DNA of 53,933 nucleotides from Smittium mucronatum. Its lineage: Eukaryota > Kickxellomycota > Harpellomycetes > Harpellales > Legeriomycetaceae. The position numbers were made by a program, and so were the translations under genes. Shown piece by piece: positions 35,616-49,054 of this stretch. Position 1 is the first letter of the stretch; every line of letters starts with the position of its first letter. Under the pieces are notes generated by a model, which was given only the letters and a program-made list of their open reading frames with translations, made no database searches and was not told the origin of the DNA. The DNA is taken from NCBI GenBank assembly GCA_001953115.1, contig LSSL01006100.1, forward strand, positions 1-53,933, given 5' to 3'.

Positions 35616-36690
35616 AATATTTAAATTTCTGCTTAGAATCATTTTTATTGTCCTCGGATATATCTTTCTTATAAAAATAAACGTTTTAATTTGTAATTAT
35701 TCATTAATGAGTCAAATAGATCAGATTTAGTTAGTATAATGTATCACAGTCAACGGAAAACAGCAAGAAGACCAAGAAAAATAAAAATAATCATTAAGCA
35801 TCCATCTTGCATAGATAATAATAATTCATAATAATTTAATTATTAAGATTACATCAATAAATTCAATAAAAATAAACTAATACAAAAAAATAATAGATGG
35901 TTTTTTTATTCATAAATACAAGTGGAAATCTATTGAATATTTATTTGAAAAAAACTCATCTTTTTTTTAGAAGAGATGGGGAGGAAGAGGGAGAGAGGAG
36001 GTGTAGATAAGAAAATAAGAGAGTTGATTTATATATATTTATGCATTTATACATGATTGATATTTTTTCACGGATATTGAATTCGATTTCGGCATTATTT
36101 TTTTTACATAGAAACAGTATTAATGTTATATAAAAAAAATTTTATTTTCTTTATTTTTCAAATTCAGATCTAGTTTTGAAAAAAGGGGTTACTAAAAAAA
36201 ATCTTCTTTTTTTATTATAATTTAGGCTATTTTTAGCTCTAAATTTACTCAAAGGTTTAATTTACTATTATTTTGGCCAATAACACTTTAAATTATAAAT
36301 TCGATTAATGAAAGAAACATTTGCAAGTGTTTTTGGTTTAAATTTTCTGTTGACATAATTTTTCACCTCACTTTATAAAAAAAATATATTTAGAAAAAAT
36401 TAATCCGGATTTATGTATTCTTAACCATTATTTTATTTCAGGGAGGTGATTGTTAATAACATCAATTTAAGGTGTAAATATTTAATTTTTTGGGACTAAT
36501 TTATTATTGTGTAAATAAATAGTCAAAATTCCTTTCTATAATAATAAAAATAAAGATAATTTGCAACTTTTTACATGAAAATTTTGGATTCTAAATCGGT
36601 AATAGAATCTAAAAAGGCCTATGATCCAGGAAAAAACATTTTAATTTCAAATCAATAATATTGAGAAATAAAAAAAGTGAAATTTAGACC
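35616..36690. other. AT-rich intergenic region
   Basis: No gene. A purine-rich patch of about 35 bp (GATGGGGAGGAAGAGGGAGA and following) lies near 35974-36008. Confidence 0.5.
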
Positions 36691-36781
36691 GATTCCAGAT
36701 TCCAGATTCCAGATTCCAGATTCCAGATTCCAGATTCCAGATTCCAGATTCCAGATTCCAGATTCCAGATTCCAGATTTCA
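36691..36781. repeat. 7-bp minisatellite, GATTCCA x 12 plus one variant
   Basis: Twelve perfect GATTCCA units (36691-36774) followed by GATTTCA (36775-36781). Perfect arrays inside heavily decayed DNA imply recent expansion. The 7-bp unit gives a spurious repeating peptide (LESGIWN) on the minus strand. Confidence 0.95.
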
Positions 36782-38644
36782 GTTAATATTATATTCTTGT
36801 TGAATAAATTAAGAGGTTGTGATTTTCTAGACCAATTCTTTTTTTTTTTTTGAATAATTAAAAAATATGAAAATTTCATTATAATGTTATTTTTACTTAT
36901 AAATCAAGTTTTTCTAAAAAAAAATTTAATTTTTATTTAATTTTGGGCTACTAATTCTTGCTTTATTGGAATATAATAGAGAGTTTATTGAATTTTATAG
37001 TTATAATTTTATGAACCAGCAAAAAAACAAAAAATTAAACGATTTTACCAATTTTTTTATTTTTTATCTTATTTTATAGACGAAATTTAAAAAATTATGT
37101 AACTTCATTATATGTGGAAATTTTCACAGACCATCGTCTTTTACTAGTTAAATAAAAGCGTTTTTTAAACTTAATTTTATATTTAAACCTAAAAAAAAAT
37201 AGGTTTTAATAGAGTAAATATTGAAAAACGGTCAATTTAAATCGAAAGGTGTCATTTTTTTATTAAAACCCAACAATCCAGCTAAAAGATAAGTCAAATT
37301 TATCTTAAGCATACCAATTTATAAATAATTATAGAGAAATTATAGACTCATTTATTTTATAAAATTATGATCCTTCAAATATCTTTTTTTCATAATTTTA
37401 CATCTTAGAAAATTGATTAAAAAAAGTGTTTATTCCATTAAAATGAGGAATTCGTTTATTTTCGATTTTGATAGAAAATTAGCGATATTTTAATGATTAA
37501 AAAATATTTTAACTCTTTTTCCCACTATTTGTGTAACCAATATTTATTTAATTATTACCCGCTTATCAAGGATAAAATGCTCATATTAAAAAATTAATTT
37601 TTTTAATATTTGCTGCATCTATGCAGTATATAATTGGGAACTGAAATTTGTATAGCTTTAAAAAGCAATTTTGGTTCCAATAGAAATAATTATTCTTTCA
37701 AGATTAGGAATTTGTCGGAATTTAGAATATTTCTTTTCATAAATTATGTGAAATAATTTTTTATAATTGGAGCTCATATTAGGATATTTGTTTTTTTTTA
37801 GGATGTTATAATGGTTAAAATAAATAAATAATTAAATTCTTAGCGAATATGAGTGAAAAAAGACCATTGATTAATATTAATTAATAAATATTTGTGATTA
37901 GTAAACCAAATAATCCTAAACTGATTTCAAATAAAGAAAGCTTTGAGTAGAAGCTCATAAATTTAAGATCCCATATGACAACTAATTCCCTCATTAGGAA
38001 TTTTCAAAAAAATAATTTCTATAAAATTTCATAAAAAGGGGGTTATTTCAATTTTACTATATTCCAAAATAATTTTAATATGAAAGAAATAAACGTCTCA
38101 TTCCCAAAATAAAATTAAACATAAATTGCTTCAGGAAAAAAAATTATAATTAGAAGACCTAATGAACTGCAGGTGTTTATAGGTGATGATTTAATCTTAT
38201 CTAGAATAAATTAAAATAAAAATGCATCTTAAAGGATGAGAAACTCAATGAATAGATATATTGTAGTAACGAGTAGCTAGTTATAGATAGATTTTGTAAT
38301 GGACTATTAATTTTACAAATTAATATCTATTTAATTAAAAATTTGGTGTTTATTGACTTATTCGGTCATTTATTGTAGGATTTTACAGAAATTAGTAAAT
38401 CCGGGTTCTCAAATGTACTATTTTACCATTTTATTTAATTATAAATTAATATAATGGCTATTAAACTTATAACTATCATCTATCATAATCAGATTAACAA
38501 ATTATTATCAATTGGTGATCCGAAATGAATACAAGGTGAGAATTTTAAAATCTCCTCTCCCGCAAAATTTATAGGTCAAAAAATTTGTGATTTTTGGATA
38601 AAATTATTTCAAAAAAATAAGTATTTATTTGGCTTACATAAATC
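36782..38644. other. AT-rich gene desert
   Basis: No supportable features seen. Confidence 0.5.
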
Positions 38645-38888
38645 AATTTCTTGTAAAACCAATTAAAGTAAAATTTATGGTACATATTTCTAATTCTAAT
38701 ATTCCAATTTTGTCTTATCTCTGGAAATATTTTTTAATGGAATTTCCCGTGAAATTTTCATATAATCCTCTTATGTATCGTTATTTAGTCTTTTTAAGTT
38801 CGCAAATATCACATACTGCGTTTTTTTCCTGTTTATCCCAAATTGATTCGTATTTCTCATATTCTGCATTCCCTCTACCTAAATATTG
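38645..38888 (-). pseudogene. Decayed coding fragment with a Cys pair, unknown family
   Basis: On the minus strand, 81 codons contain two in-frame stops. Readable parts include YLGRGNAEYEKYESIWDKQE, NAVCDICELKKTK and RYIRGLYENFTGNSIKKYFQ. The CDIC pair in a charged context suggests part of a zinc-binding domain. It lies 0.5 kb downstream of the next relic and on the same strand, so it could belong to the same transposon insertion. The plus-strand 86-codon frame here is its shadow. Confidence 0.4.
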
Positions 38889-39355
38889 AAAAAATCGATT
38901 TATTTTAGAGTTTTCAGTGGGTTTAAATTAATGAAATTTATTATAATATATGAGATTTAAGCAAAAATACCATATTTTGATCATTTAAACATTATTAAAA
39001 ATTATTATATATTATAATTTAGCCCAATAAGTTGGTTTAAAAGGGGTTTCAAGTTCATACTTTTTTCAATAAAAGTTGAATGGATTTTATATTCAAAAAA
39101 AATTTTAGCTAGTGAATCGATATTTCTATTTCCATAATTTTAACTGAAAGCCGCCGAAAAAAAAATTCTAAGGAAAGAGAATAATTATTTTATTATTTTA
39201 CTGAAAAATAATTTTTTATTAAAAAAAATTGCCCAACATAATGTTATTTTAATTGGATGATTCTTAGAATTAAATTTTTTTTGCTATACTGAAATTTTAA
39301 GATTTGAAATCAGTTTAAATGTATATTTTCTGTATTGAATTTTAAATATATATAT

Positions 39356-39577
39356 TTATTGCCTAATAAAAGTTTTCGGTTTCACTAAAGTCGGGTTCAG
39401 ATGATGCAGTTCACTTCCCAAGACTGGGAATCTTTTCTAAACCGAAAACATCGGCTCATCAGCTATACGATTTTTGAATCCTTCACGGAATTTATTATCC
39501 TAGACTTACTTAATCTTGTGGATAATTTTTTCTCTCACTTCTTTTTCAACAAAATTTGCTCTTTGATTATTTTTATA
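39356..39577 (-). pseudogene. Decayed coding fragment downstream of the transposase relic
   Basis: Minus strand, 74 codons with three stops (two TAG, one TAA). Readable parts are RANFVEKEVREKIIHKIK, DNKFREGFKNRIADEPMFSV and KRFPVLGSELHHLNPTLVKP. It begins 70 bp after the transposase relic ends and may be the remainder of that protein or a second ORF of the same element. Family not recognised. Confidence 0.4.
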
Positions 39578-39649
39578 TCGTAGAAATTTAAATCTTCCAA
39601 TATAAGTGGGGTAGTTTTGTGCGATAGCTAGCTAACGATAATCAAATAT

Positions 39650-40641
39650 CTATAAATATCTATATGCTTTCTAAAGTTTCCCTTAAGTATCCCGAATTAA
39701 CTAGAATGAAATTTTCAATCTACTAAAGAGTTTTTCCACTATAATTCTTTGGTGGTATATATTTCATAATTTTTGCTAGAAATTTTAGATGTTGATTCAT
39801 GATGAGAGACATGAATGCTAATAAGACTTGTCTGTGAACCTTAAATTTTAGATTGTTATTTATCTAACGTTTGTAAGGATTATAAACCTAAATTTTTTGT
39901 TTAAACCAACATATCCCTTATCTGACTTAATAGAAAATTCCTCATAATTCCTATTATCATATATTATATAATCACTAATAATTTTTTATAAAAACATTAC
40001 AGTGTTTAATCTGGATTAACTTGGATGCAGGAATGACTTCAATTGATCTCTCTGTAACAGTACTGATGAAAGCGAATCTACCATAGGTTATCACAGTTAT
40101 TTCACTTTTTTCGCAATATCTGTGATGCTTACTACAATAAAAAACTTCCCATCTCTGAAAAGTTCCGTTGGCCCATTAATAAAAAATACTGTTCAATCAA
40201 TTATCAGAACTACATCTCCGCTGTTACTTAAAAAATACTATTTGAAAATTAATCTTTTGTTTTTTTTTCAAAAGTGGCCCCCTAAAAATCGATGCAGTTG
40301 AGTTGAAAATTAAACATATTGAAGAAGGTGAGGTGTTAAAATCATGTGCCAATTTCAAATTTAAAAAAATGTCTTAGATATGCCAAAATTACAAGTATCT
40401 TGTCTTTAGGAGAAAACTTCGACGTTTTTCGTCTTCTCATTTCTGCTTTTAAAAACTTTGATTATAATTTTTGGTAAATAAAATGAAATAAAATTGATTA
40501 GAGCCCAGTCATAAATTAAACATCCTCAGGCTTTTTTAAAGTCACATTTTATATTTTTGGCTCATATATGTCTGTTTCACTTTTTTATTCCTGAGATATG
40601 TCTGTTGCTACTATAGCTTGAGCTTCAGTCCTTAATTGGAT
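39650..40641 (-). pseudogene. Decayed DDE_Tnp_4 (Harbinger/IS5-like) transposase
   Basis: About 330 codons on the minus strand with many stops and several frameshifts, readable as one transposase. The N-terminal helix-turn-helix (40440 to about 40280) reads SKFSPKDKILVILAYLRH, then AHDFNTSPSSICLIFN in a shifted frame. This matches the HTH_Tnp_4 pattern (S/T-P-E/K-D-x-LLL-x-L-x-x-LR). The first catalytic Asp lies near 40196-40198 (GDVVLIID, then TVFFINGPTELF). The second block (40094-39999) reads VITYGRFAFISTVTERSIEV, a typical FIS-x(4)-GS-x-x-D region with the GS and D lost. Then comes SDKGYVGLNKKF (near 39920). The final Glu is at 39734-39736 in RIIVEKLFSRLKISF. Order and spacing fit DDE_Tnp_4. 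A second copy lies at 52584-53399. Terminal repeats were not found. Confidence 0.6.
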
Positions 40642-40835
40642 TTATATATTTATAAATTACAGATAAATTTTTATTGAAATATGTACTTAATGAATGTTTT
40701 CATTTTAATCGTTTTTTTATAAAAAAAATTTCAGAAAAAAAAGATGATACAATAAAGTTTTTTAAGGGAATACCCATATATATTTTATAAATGAACTAAA
40801 TGTTTTTAAGCAAATGAAAAAAATATAGGGTTATG

Positions 40836-40882
40836 ATACATGTGAAAAATCCATATACATGTGAAAAATCCATATACATGTT
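40836..40882. repeat. 19-bp tandem repeat, 2.4 copies
   Basis: ATACATGTGAAAAATCCAT occurs at 40836-40854 and 40855-40873, followed by a partial copy. Confidence 0.85.
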
Positions 40883-42391
40883 AAAAAAATTTAGAGAATA
40901 AAAGTAGTCCTGCTTTTGCGGAAAAAATAAACAGGACAATTATGAGTATGGAAAATATAAACTTCTTACGCATTACTAAATCATTTGATAACCAATTTAT
41001 ACATACTTTAAAATTATATTTAATTCATAATATTAATAACAGCTACACTTTTATTTATAAAAAAATCATAAATTTTACAATTGGATGATATAAATTCCAT
41101 TAATCTCTCTAGATTTTCAAATTTTTCTTCCAAAAAATTATTGTTATAAATGTGTTAAAATTTGTATATAAAACTTATCCCCCCACCTAAAAAAATATTA
41201 AATGTAAATACTTCGATAAAATTTCATCAAATTATATAAAATCTCATTTCTTTGAATAAAAGTTCATATTAGTGGGTAACTGAGTTATTATTTAAAAATT
41301 AAAAAAAAAGTTTTTTAAAGACGTTTATATGAAATTAATAAGAGGTGGTGCCTAAAATTCGGAGCTAAAAGTTACTGGTTTCCGAAAATTATTAAAATTA
41401 AGAATTTACACACTTTGTGAATTTTTATTAAATTAATTTCATAAATAAAATCAGGTTATTGGGAAAAAACTTTGCATTTTTTGTTTTTTTAGTGGTTCAT
41501 ATCAATATAACTATACAAATTCTATAATTTATTAACACTTTATTTTTAAATCACTATTTAAAACCTGCAAATAACCCAATGCACATTTGGTCTACCTAAA
41601 TAGAAACCAATAGTTTTTTACTTTGCTTAATAGATAAAATTCAAAAATTATTTAGATTTTTCGCTATTATTGATTCATTTTCTTAAAAACGAAGAAATTC
41701 ATTTTGAAGTCGAAAATTTTTTTCCAATGAAATGTAATAATTATTCAAACTTACAAATTTTTTTAATGAAATTGGCTAATAATGAATAAAAATGATTTTG
41801 AGATCTTTTAAACCTTTCAGAATCTATGGCACAAAAAATCACATTAAATTTTTGAAAATACATCATCAGACTCAAATAATTTTAAAAAAATAGAAAGTGC
41901 GTGATAGAATGGCTTTGTGTTCAATTAAAAATGTTATTACAAGATGAAATTATAATTTTATATTTTTCGAATTTTAGTTAGTAAAAAACAATATAAGATA
42001 TTAATACGTCTAAATTGACACGCTTAAAATAAAGTTGATTTATTTTTCCTAAATTTACAGTTTATAAGTTAAATTTTAGCTTTTAACCTTTTAACCTTAT
42101 ATTAATACAATATTTATCGATAAATATGACTTTAAATTCAAAGTTATGTCATACTATATAATATTGATGTAATTTTATCAAAAATTGTTATATTAAATTT
42201 ATTTTTTTGTTAAAAATAAAAAAAAAAAGTTTTATTACATTTAGAAACATTTTTTTTTTGTTTGAACTTTTAAAATTAAATATCGAGAATTTAAAGAAAT
42301 TTATAAGATTTGAATCTAATAATTATTAAATTTATGGTTTTTTAAAATAAGAAAAAAGTTTTTATTTTTAATAAAATGAAGAATTGTAAAG
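40883..42391. other. AT-rich gene desert
   Basis: No supportable features seen. Confidence 0.5.
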
Positions 42392-42676
42392 TCATTTTAA
42401 ATTTATTATTAATAAATTCTCTAATGATTTAGGAATGTAGAAAAGTGTCTTTTTCCAATAATATTAATTTTTTCGTATAATTTTTTCACAAATTGTGGGG
42501 CTAAGTTCATTTTGTACTAACCTTTTTAAATTATTTACGGATTTTTCTTTATTTATGATTTTAATAGATTTTTTTATCAACTTTATAAAAATAGCAAAAA
42601 ATAAATTAGTTTCACTCTTAGAAAATAAAGAATATGAATATATATGAATGTTCCTTAGACCTCGGTATTTTATCAT
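42392..42676 (-). pseudogene. Protein-like frame interrupted by one stop, unknown family
   Basis: Minus strand, 95 codons in one frame with a single internal TAA at 42464-42466. Readable parts include NNLKRLVQNELSPTICEKII before the stop and YYWKKTLFYIPKSLENLLII after it. Helical, basic composition; no family recognised. Confidence 0.3.
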
Positions 42677-43222
42677 TCGATTTTTTTCTGAAGTTTTTTT
42701 ATAAGCAAAAAAAATAATTCAAAATGACTTTAATAACAAAACATGTGAAATGTATAAATGTTTAAGTGTAGCTGAGGACTATTAAACAAGATCTATAGTG
42801 GAAACGGATTTATCTGAGGAATATAAATTTGAGGCTAATATATATGAACCAAAAATGACAATGGGATTTCAAAATATCATCAGAAAGCTTACTTTATGAC
42901 AGGATTAACATTAAACTGAGTTGGTAATATGTATCTATATGCGATAATAAGCTTCCAAAAGCTGAAATGAGAAGAGCGAAAAGAAAGTTATTTGCACCTA
43001 ATTAAAAGATATTTATATTTTTGATATATCAAGACATTATTTTAAATTTCAAATATTGAAAAAAATTTTAAAACCCACCGCTTCAATATTTTTGATATTA
43101 AACTCAAATGCTTCAATTTTTAGGGTTAAGCTTTTGAAAAAATAAAAAAGATTCAAATAATATATATCTGGGAGAAAGCAGAGAAGTAGCTCTGATGATT
43201 TATTGCACTGTAATTTTCATTC

Positions 43223-43582
43223 TTAGAACAAAGTTGTTTTTTGGAAAAGGAGATATACTTTATTCAAGAAATCATCATAGATAGCGTTTAAAAATACAAG
43301 TGGTTGTGATAAACGATGAAAGAAATGTCTTCATTATTCTCTCGACATAATTCTAAATTTACGAAAATTCTGTTTCTGATTTGATAAAGAGAAAACAGAG
43401 TTATTGTTTTTAAATAATAAATTAATATTATAGGATTCATGATCATAGAAATTATTATTAGTGGTAGATAAGGGATATGTAGGATCAAAATAAAAATTTG
43501 GGGTTTTAATACCAATATAACGTTCTATAATTGAATTTTTTTTTTTTTGACAATAATTATTAGCACAAAGGAATCTCAGCAA
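43223..43582 (-). pseudogene. Protein-like frame interrupted by a double stop, unknown family
   Basis: Minus strand, 120 codons in one frame broken only by adjacent TAA TGA after RKFRIMSRE. Upstream part: ERYIGIKTPNFYFDPTYPLS. Downstream part: RHFFHRLSQPLVFLNAIYDD. Such a long run is not expected by chance at this base composition. A second minus frame across the same region (43288-43515) is also open, so which frame was coding is uncertain. Possibly linked to the 42392-42676 relic on the same strand. Confidence 0.3.
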
Positions 43583-46500
43583 AAATATACACTTAATTTT
43601 TTTTACTCAGATTCCAAAGTAGGTACTAATCAAAGAATTATAGTAAAAAAAATCTTCTTTATATTGATTTATTTAAATAAATAAATTCAAGAAATTTACA
43701 GAGAAGTTTTGAAAATCAACAAAAATTTTTCGTATATCTGATATCGTCAACAGGATTTAAAGTAAATTTACCCCTTTTCAAACTTTAAATTTTAATTTTT
43801 ACGCTATGACAAGAATAAAAGGGAGCTTTTTTCAAAAAAGAGAAGAGAAGAAAATTAGCCCGTGGGTTAGATAGATCTAGGATATATAATCTCTTTAAAT
43901 ATTTTGAAAATAAAATAGACTATGAGTCCATATTCTCAGGCATCTCAAGAAAAAAACTCTATTGGAAACGATTCAAAATTTATATAACGTATTTTAATGG
44001 ATACAAAAGCTTTCATTGAATGATAAACACTAGATTTTTTGCTATAAGTCGACGTATTACTTATTTAATTGCGTTTAAATCATATATTTTCTGTATAGCT
44101 AAAAATTAAAATTTAATAATAAACTTATTAAAAAAAATTTCTACTTATAAAATTTAACTTTTGATATAAAAGGTGCTTTTTCCTTGAGGGAGGCAAAACT
44201 ATTCTTCTCTTTCATGTGTCATATTTTTCTGCGTTTTTTGGTTTAAATAATACAAATAGCAACCTGGATACAATATTTTTGGTAATTTCACAAATAAAAT
44301 TTATACGGCTCCTATTGGTAATGAAAGTGTGCTTGATAAATTTTTTTGAAAAAAAAAACATCGGTTGGAATAAACAAAATATACAAATTTTTATAATTTT
44401 TAAATATTTAAGATGCGATATTTTTTGTTTTAATCACATATAACATAATATGGTCTATTAATTTATATAAGGTGAAAGTTCTAAATTAAAAAAAATTGTT
44501 TTATATTTATGTAATAAATACACATAATTTCTGAATTAATTCGATATTTAGGATAAATGAAACACTAATCATGATATATCTTCTATCTTAAAAAGGATAA
44601 ATTGCGATAAATAAAATGTATTTACAAAAAGCAGATGGAAAATATTTTTGAAAATTGTGTTCAGAGCTAGAAAATTAACTGAAATTTTAGTTATAAAAAT
44701 GAGTGCTAGAAAGCTTGCTTGGTTTAGAGTTTAGAAGAGATCAATTTATATAAGTCTTATACCTATAATTTTTTCCTTGAAATGCTTTTATCTAACTATA
44801 TAATTTTTTAACACTATAAATTTAGAAAAAAACTCCGAATTTTTCATCTTATATCCATTTTAGATTACTAATATATAATAATAAAATATTTTAACAAATA
44901 CCACAGGAAAAACTGAGAACTAAAGCTACTTTATGATTTAGTTATAAGCGCAATGAAATAATTGTAAAATTTGGAAACTGAATTCCATTATTTTCTATGT
45001 AATAAAATAAAAATGATAGAATAAGTACTATGTTACACTCATCCAAATCTTATATAAATGTGACAAAATTTATAGAATTAAAATTAGAACTATAAACCAA
45101 ATTATAATAATACTCATTGGTAACCCTTATGTATTCAGCGAAATAAAATTATATTTTTAATTTACGTTTATTTTTCTCAGTTAAAAATAAAATAAAACTA
45201 TCACTTATAAATAACCGATAAATATTAGGTCTCTTACCATTTTTGTTGATTTTTGAAGTAATCCAGATTTTATTTTATTTTAGGAATGAATTTAAATTTT
45301 TTTTACATTAAAATCAATTGATATCATAGTAGAGTTCTCATATTCCCCATTTTAACTAAAGTTATTGAAATACTTTTTATCAAAAAAAAGCTTAATAAGT
45401 GAATCTATTATCATATTAAAACTTAATATATGACTATCTACCGGAATTTTTCATTTTTTAAAAAATTTTAGGCATATCAAATTTAACTAACCCAAAAATT
45501 TATTTATTAATAATAGGCGTCTTTTTTTTACTAATATTCGCTATGAATTTGAATATTTAGCTCTGTATATTACTGAAGTAACCATAAAGCCTATTTCTCA
45601 ATATGAAATCAAATTTTAAAAGATTAATTAAGACAAAATTATGGTAAAATATATTCTAAATACAGAAAAATAGTTGATTTGTAAATATAAGTTATTTTAA
45701 TATTTTTTTTTAGTATAACGGAGCTTTATTGTAAGATAACGAAGTTATTTTAATTGGAGTCAAAATTGCTTTTTAAAGCTGTCCAAATTTTTTTTCCAAT
45801 TATATGCAATATAAAATCATCAAATAATAATCTTATTGATTAATAATTAGTTGAACTTAATTTCTAATTAAAATTTAATTATTAAACATAACTTTTGGCT
45901 ACTCAAATAGTCGAAAAAATGGTTAAAAAAGTTTAAAAACATTAAAAAAATGGCTAATTTTCAAAAAAAAAAAAGGTGAATTTTCGAAAATTTGCTAAAA
46001 TAACCCAATTTCTCATTTAAAAAAAAAATAAATAAAGATTTTTTCTGCAGATATATTAAGGTGTAACATAATAATAATTCTTTTAACTCATTAATTCGAT
46101 AATTTATCTAATAAATATATAATACATGTATTATCGAATATAACATATTTTTGTCCAATAAAGAAAATTTAATTTTTTTATTACCAATTAAGATGTTTAA
46201 AATATATAATAACAAAATTGTTTTTTTTAAAGGTTTATTAGACAAAAATAGGACCATTTAACTCCTATCAACATAGTTTTGGAATAATTGTTTTTTTTAT
46301 CACATGAATTTTTTTATTAAGAATTATTTGGATTTTTATTTTAAAAAAAATATCCTATTATTCAATATATATCATATTAAGAGTTAAATATTACCATTAA
46401 TCAATAAATTTATTTGAAATTTAATAAAAAATTGTATTAAAAAACCTAGATATGTATAAAAAAATACAAAAATGATGTTTTTTATGTTCCATTTATTTCA

Positions 46501-49036
46501 GATTCGGTGTATTTTCAATTTTTTAAAATACCATACTATTTAATTCTGGAATTAAATCATTTAAAATTCTATCTTGCGTAATATATTAATTAAATAAAAA
46601 ACAAATTCACAAATGATTTATCTATTTTGATAAAAATAGAAATAAAATAGCTTAGTTTAGCATTTATAGTGCAATATATTTACTATAAAAACAAAATAAA
46701 ATAAGTGAAACTTAATATAAAGAAATTATTTTGCTTTAGATAAGAAACAATTTTAGTGAGAAAATTATATTTTTGTAGTTGATGAACTGATCTCAATATT
46801 ATTATATAAATAAATCAGTAAAAAAATATATTTATTCATATTAATCGATAGTTTTTTTATTTATAACGCTTCCAATTAAAGAAAAAGAACATCTTTTTGT
46901 GAAATATGATTTTTTTATTTTTAAAACTGTACTAGATTATAGTCTGGTGAAATTTATTTAAATAGCTATATTCTCCGATTGGTATAGCAAAATGTTCTTT
47001 TATAAGAGTTGATTTATTGCATTTTTTCATATAGAGACATAGTTTTGTGACTCCATATTTTCTTATCAAAAAAATTTACTCACATATAGTATTTATAGAT
47101 TCATTAATTAGGAAGGATTTAAACCAGTAACTCTTTTAAAGCTTATATTGCAAAAAATAATACCATTTTTGTTCGATTTTGGATATTTTTAAGCAATAAA
47201 AATCATTATTTGATAAAATTAAAAATATATTAAAGTAAAATTATCTGGATATGACGGAGTTTACCAACAAGAAATTAAAACGGGTGAAGGTTCTGAAATT
47301 TTTTAATATAAAATAAAAGTTAATAAAATTATCTATAATATCAGAGTAATTTATTCCATAAAAATAAAATATATTAAATGCGTGTATATTTAAAGGTAAA
47401 ATTATATTGTCTTGTAAAAAGTTTAATAAAATGAGTTATCATATTTTTTATCCCAGAAATTATATTATACTCATTTGTTATAGAAATGACTTTAATATAC
47501 CAAAATATCGAATAAAAAATTCGAAAATTTTTTATTTCGGGTTTATTTCGTATTTTCATGGAGTGTTTTTTTTTACTAAATAATTCAAAAAAAGTATAAT
47601 ATCCAACACACAATATATTTATAAATATGTTTTCACATATAGAATTATTGGTATTTTATTATATAATTGGCCTATAATTTATGAATCCAATTTTTAAAAT
47701 ATAATTGAAATATCAGGAGATCATTATTCTAATATAGAATAGCTTTGATTATTAAGGAATTGCCTTTTATTTCCCGAACAAAAAAACATTCACTCGTTAT
47801 ATTCTCATATTATACATAATATAAATTAATAAAATCCAAAAAAAGAAATATCATCCCTTTTACTGGGATAAATTAAATTTTATAACTGAAATATTAAATT
47901 CTAAATAGTATTGTTTTAATTTATTCATACATATAATCTCGTATTGATTATAAAAATTATGTAAAATTGAGCCAAATTTGGGATATTTTTTGAAGTAAAA
48001 AATTAATAATGTCTTTTATTTTAGCTAAATTCACGATTAGAGAATATTAATTGTGCTATTATAGAGACCTGATAAAATAATTCTGTTTCAGAAATTAAAA
48101 AAAAGTTGTTTTTGGTTATTTGGGGTCTAATTATTATTCTTTTTGCATTTTTTGTTAATTTACATATCGATAATAACCTAGAACAAATCTTTTATATTTA
48201 AATTTATAAATTTGGTAAATAAAAAATATACTAAATTTTTTTTTAATAGCGATAAAAATTTTCCTTGCACAAATAATTCCATTTCTACTAGTTTTATAAT
48301 GTTATAATTTTGATATTATAATGATATATAGCTATACAGCAATAGATCGATACATAAATCAATAATAAATTTAAAATGTCTCTAAATTATTCAATAATTG
48401 GAATTTTTTAGACTATAAAATAGGTTAAAAAAGTTAAAATGAACATGTTAGTAAGTATTTTTATATTTAACTTGAAATTTTATAAATGGAATCCTATAAA
48501 AAATGGTTTATTTGCGATAGTTATAAGTTTTTATTAAAATTATTTAGAAAGTCTATCCTTTTCTGATTCCAGAAAAGAAAAGAAAAAATAAACATTATTG
48601 GGTTTATTTTTAAGCAGTCGATAAATCATTTGGCGCTATCAATTTTAATTATTTTCTTTTCCAAGAATCTAATTAATTTCTATTTATGAAGTCTTACATT
48701 ATATATTCAAATAAATAGATAGAAAAAACAATTAAGAGGGCATGTTTTAAATAAAAAAAATTTATTTCTAAAAATAAAAGTTCTTTTATCTACTTCCTAA
48801 CTAAAAGTGGTAAAGTTTTATTCGAAAAAATATCCTTTGTGTTAGTCGGAGAAATAAAAAAAATCTATCTATATCACTCAAAAATAAAATTGGATTCATA
48901 TATCTACTGAAAATAGAATTTAATTACATTGTAACAAGTCATTAAGGGGGAAAATTTCCTAAAATGAATTAAGCTTCTAACTATTTCTAGGTATTGACCT
49001 CTGCACCGCTGTCTCTGCGGAAGCACGGTACTTTAA
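43583..49036. other. AT-rich gene desert
   Basis: No supportable gene or RNA. Short frames (e.g. 44216-44443 plus, 47374-47613 minus) are rich in Ile, Asn, Lys and Phe and look like chance or deep decay. Confidence 0.45.
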
Positions 49037-49054
49037 GGGGTGGTTTGGGTGGGG
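49037..49054 (+). other. G-rich run, possible two-tier G-quadruplex
   Basis: GGGGTGGTTTGGGTGGGG is the most G-dense stretch of the right desert. It sits in a roughly 85-bp less AT-rich island (48990-49075) that also holds a CCGC..GCGG hairpin and a GGG/CCC stem just downstream. Origin unknown; possibly a scrap of a recently inserted element. Confidence 0.4.

Noticed and set aside
36691..36781. CRISPR array
   Set aside because: Contiguous 7-bp repeats with no spacers, in a eukaryotic context.
36652..36879. 75-codon minus-strand frame with repeated LESGIWN
   Set aside because: Produced by the 7-bp minisatellite, whose unit length not divisible by three keeps frames open.
40262..40440. Plus-strand frame with KIDAVELKIKHIEEGEVLKS as a gene
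   Set aside because: It is the complement of the transposase HTH region, which has homology support from the second copy; the plus reading has none.
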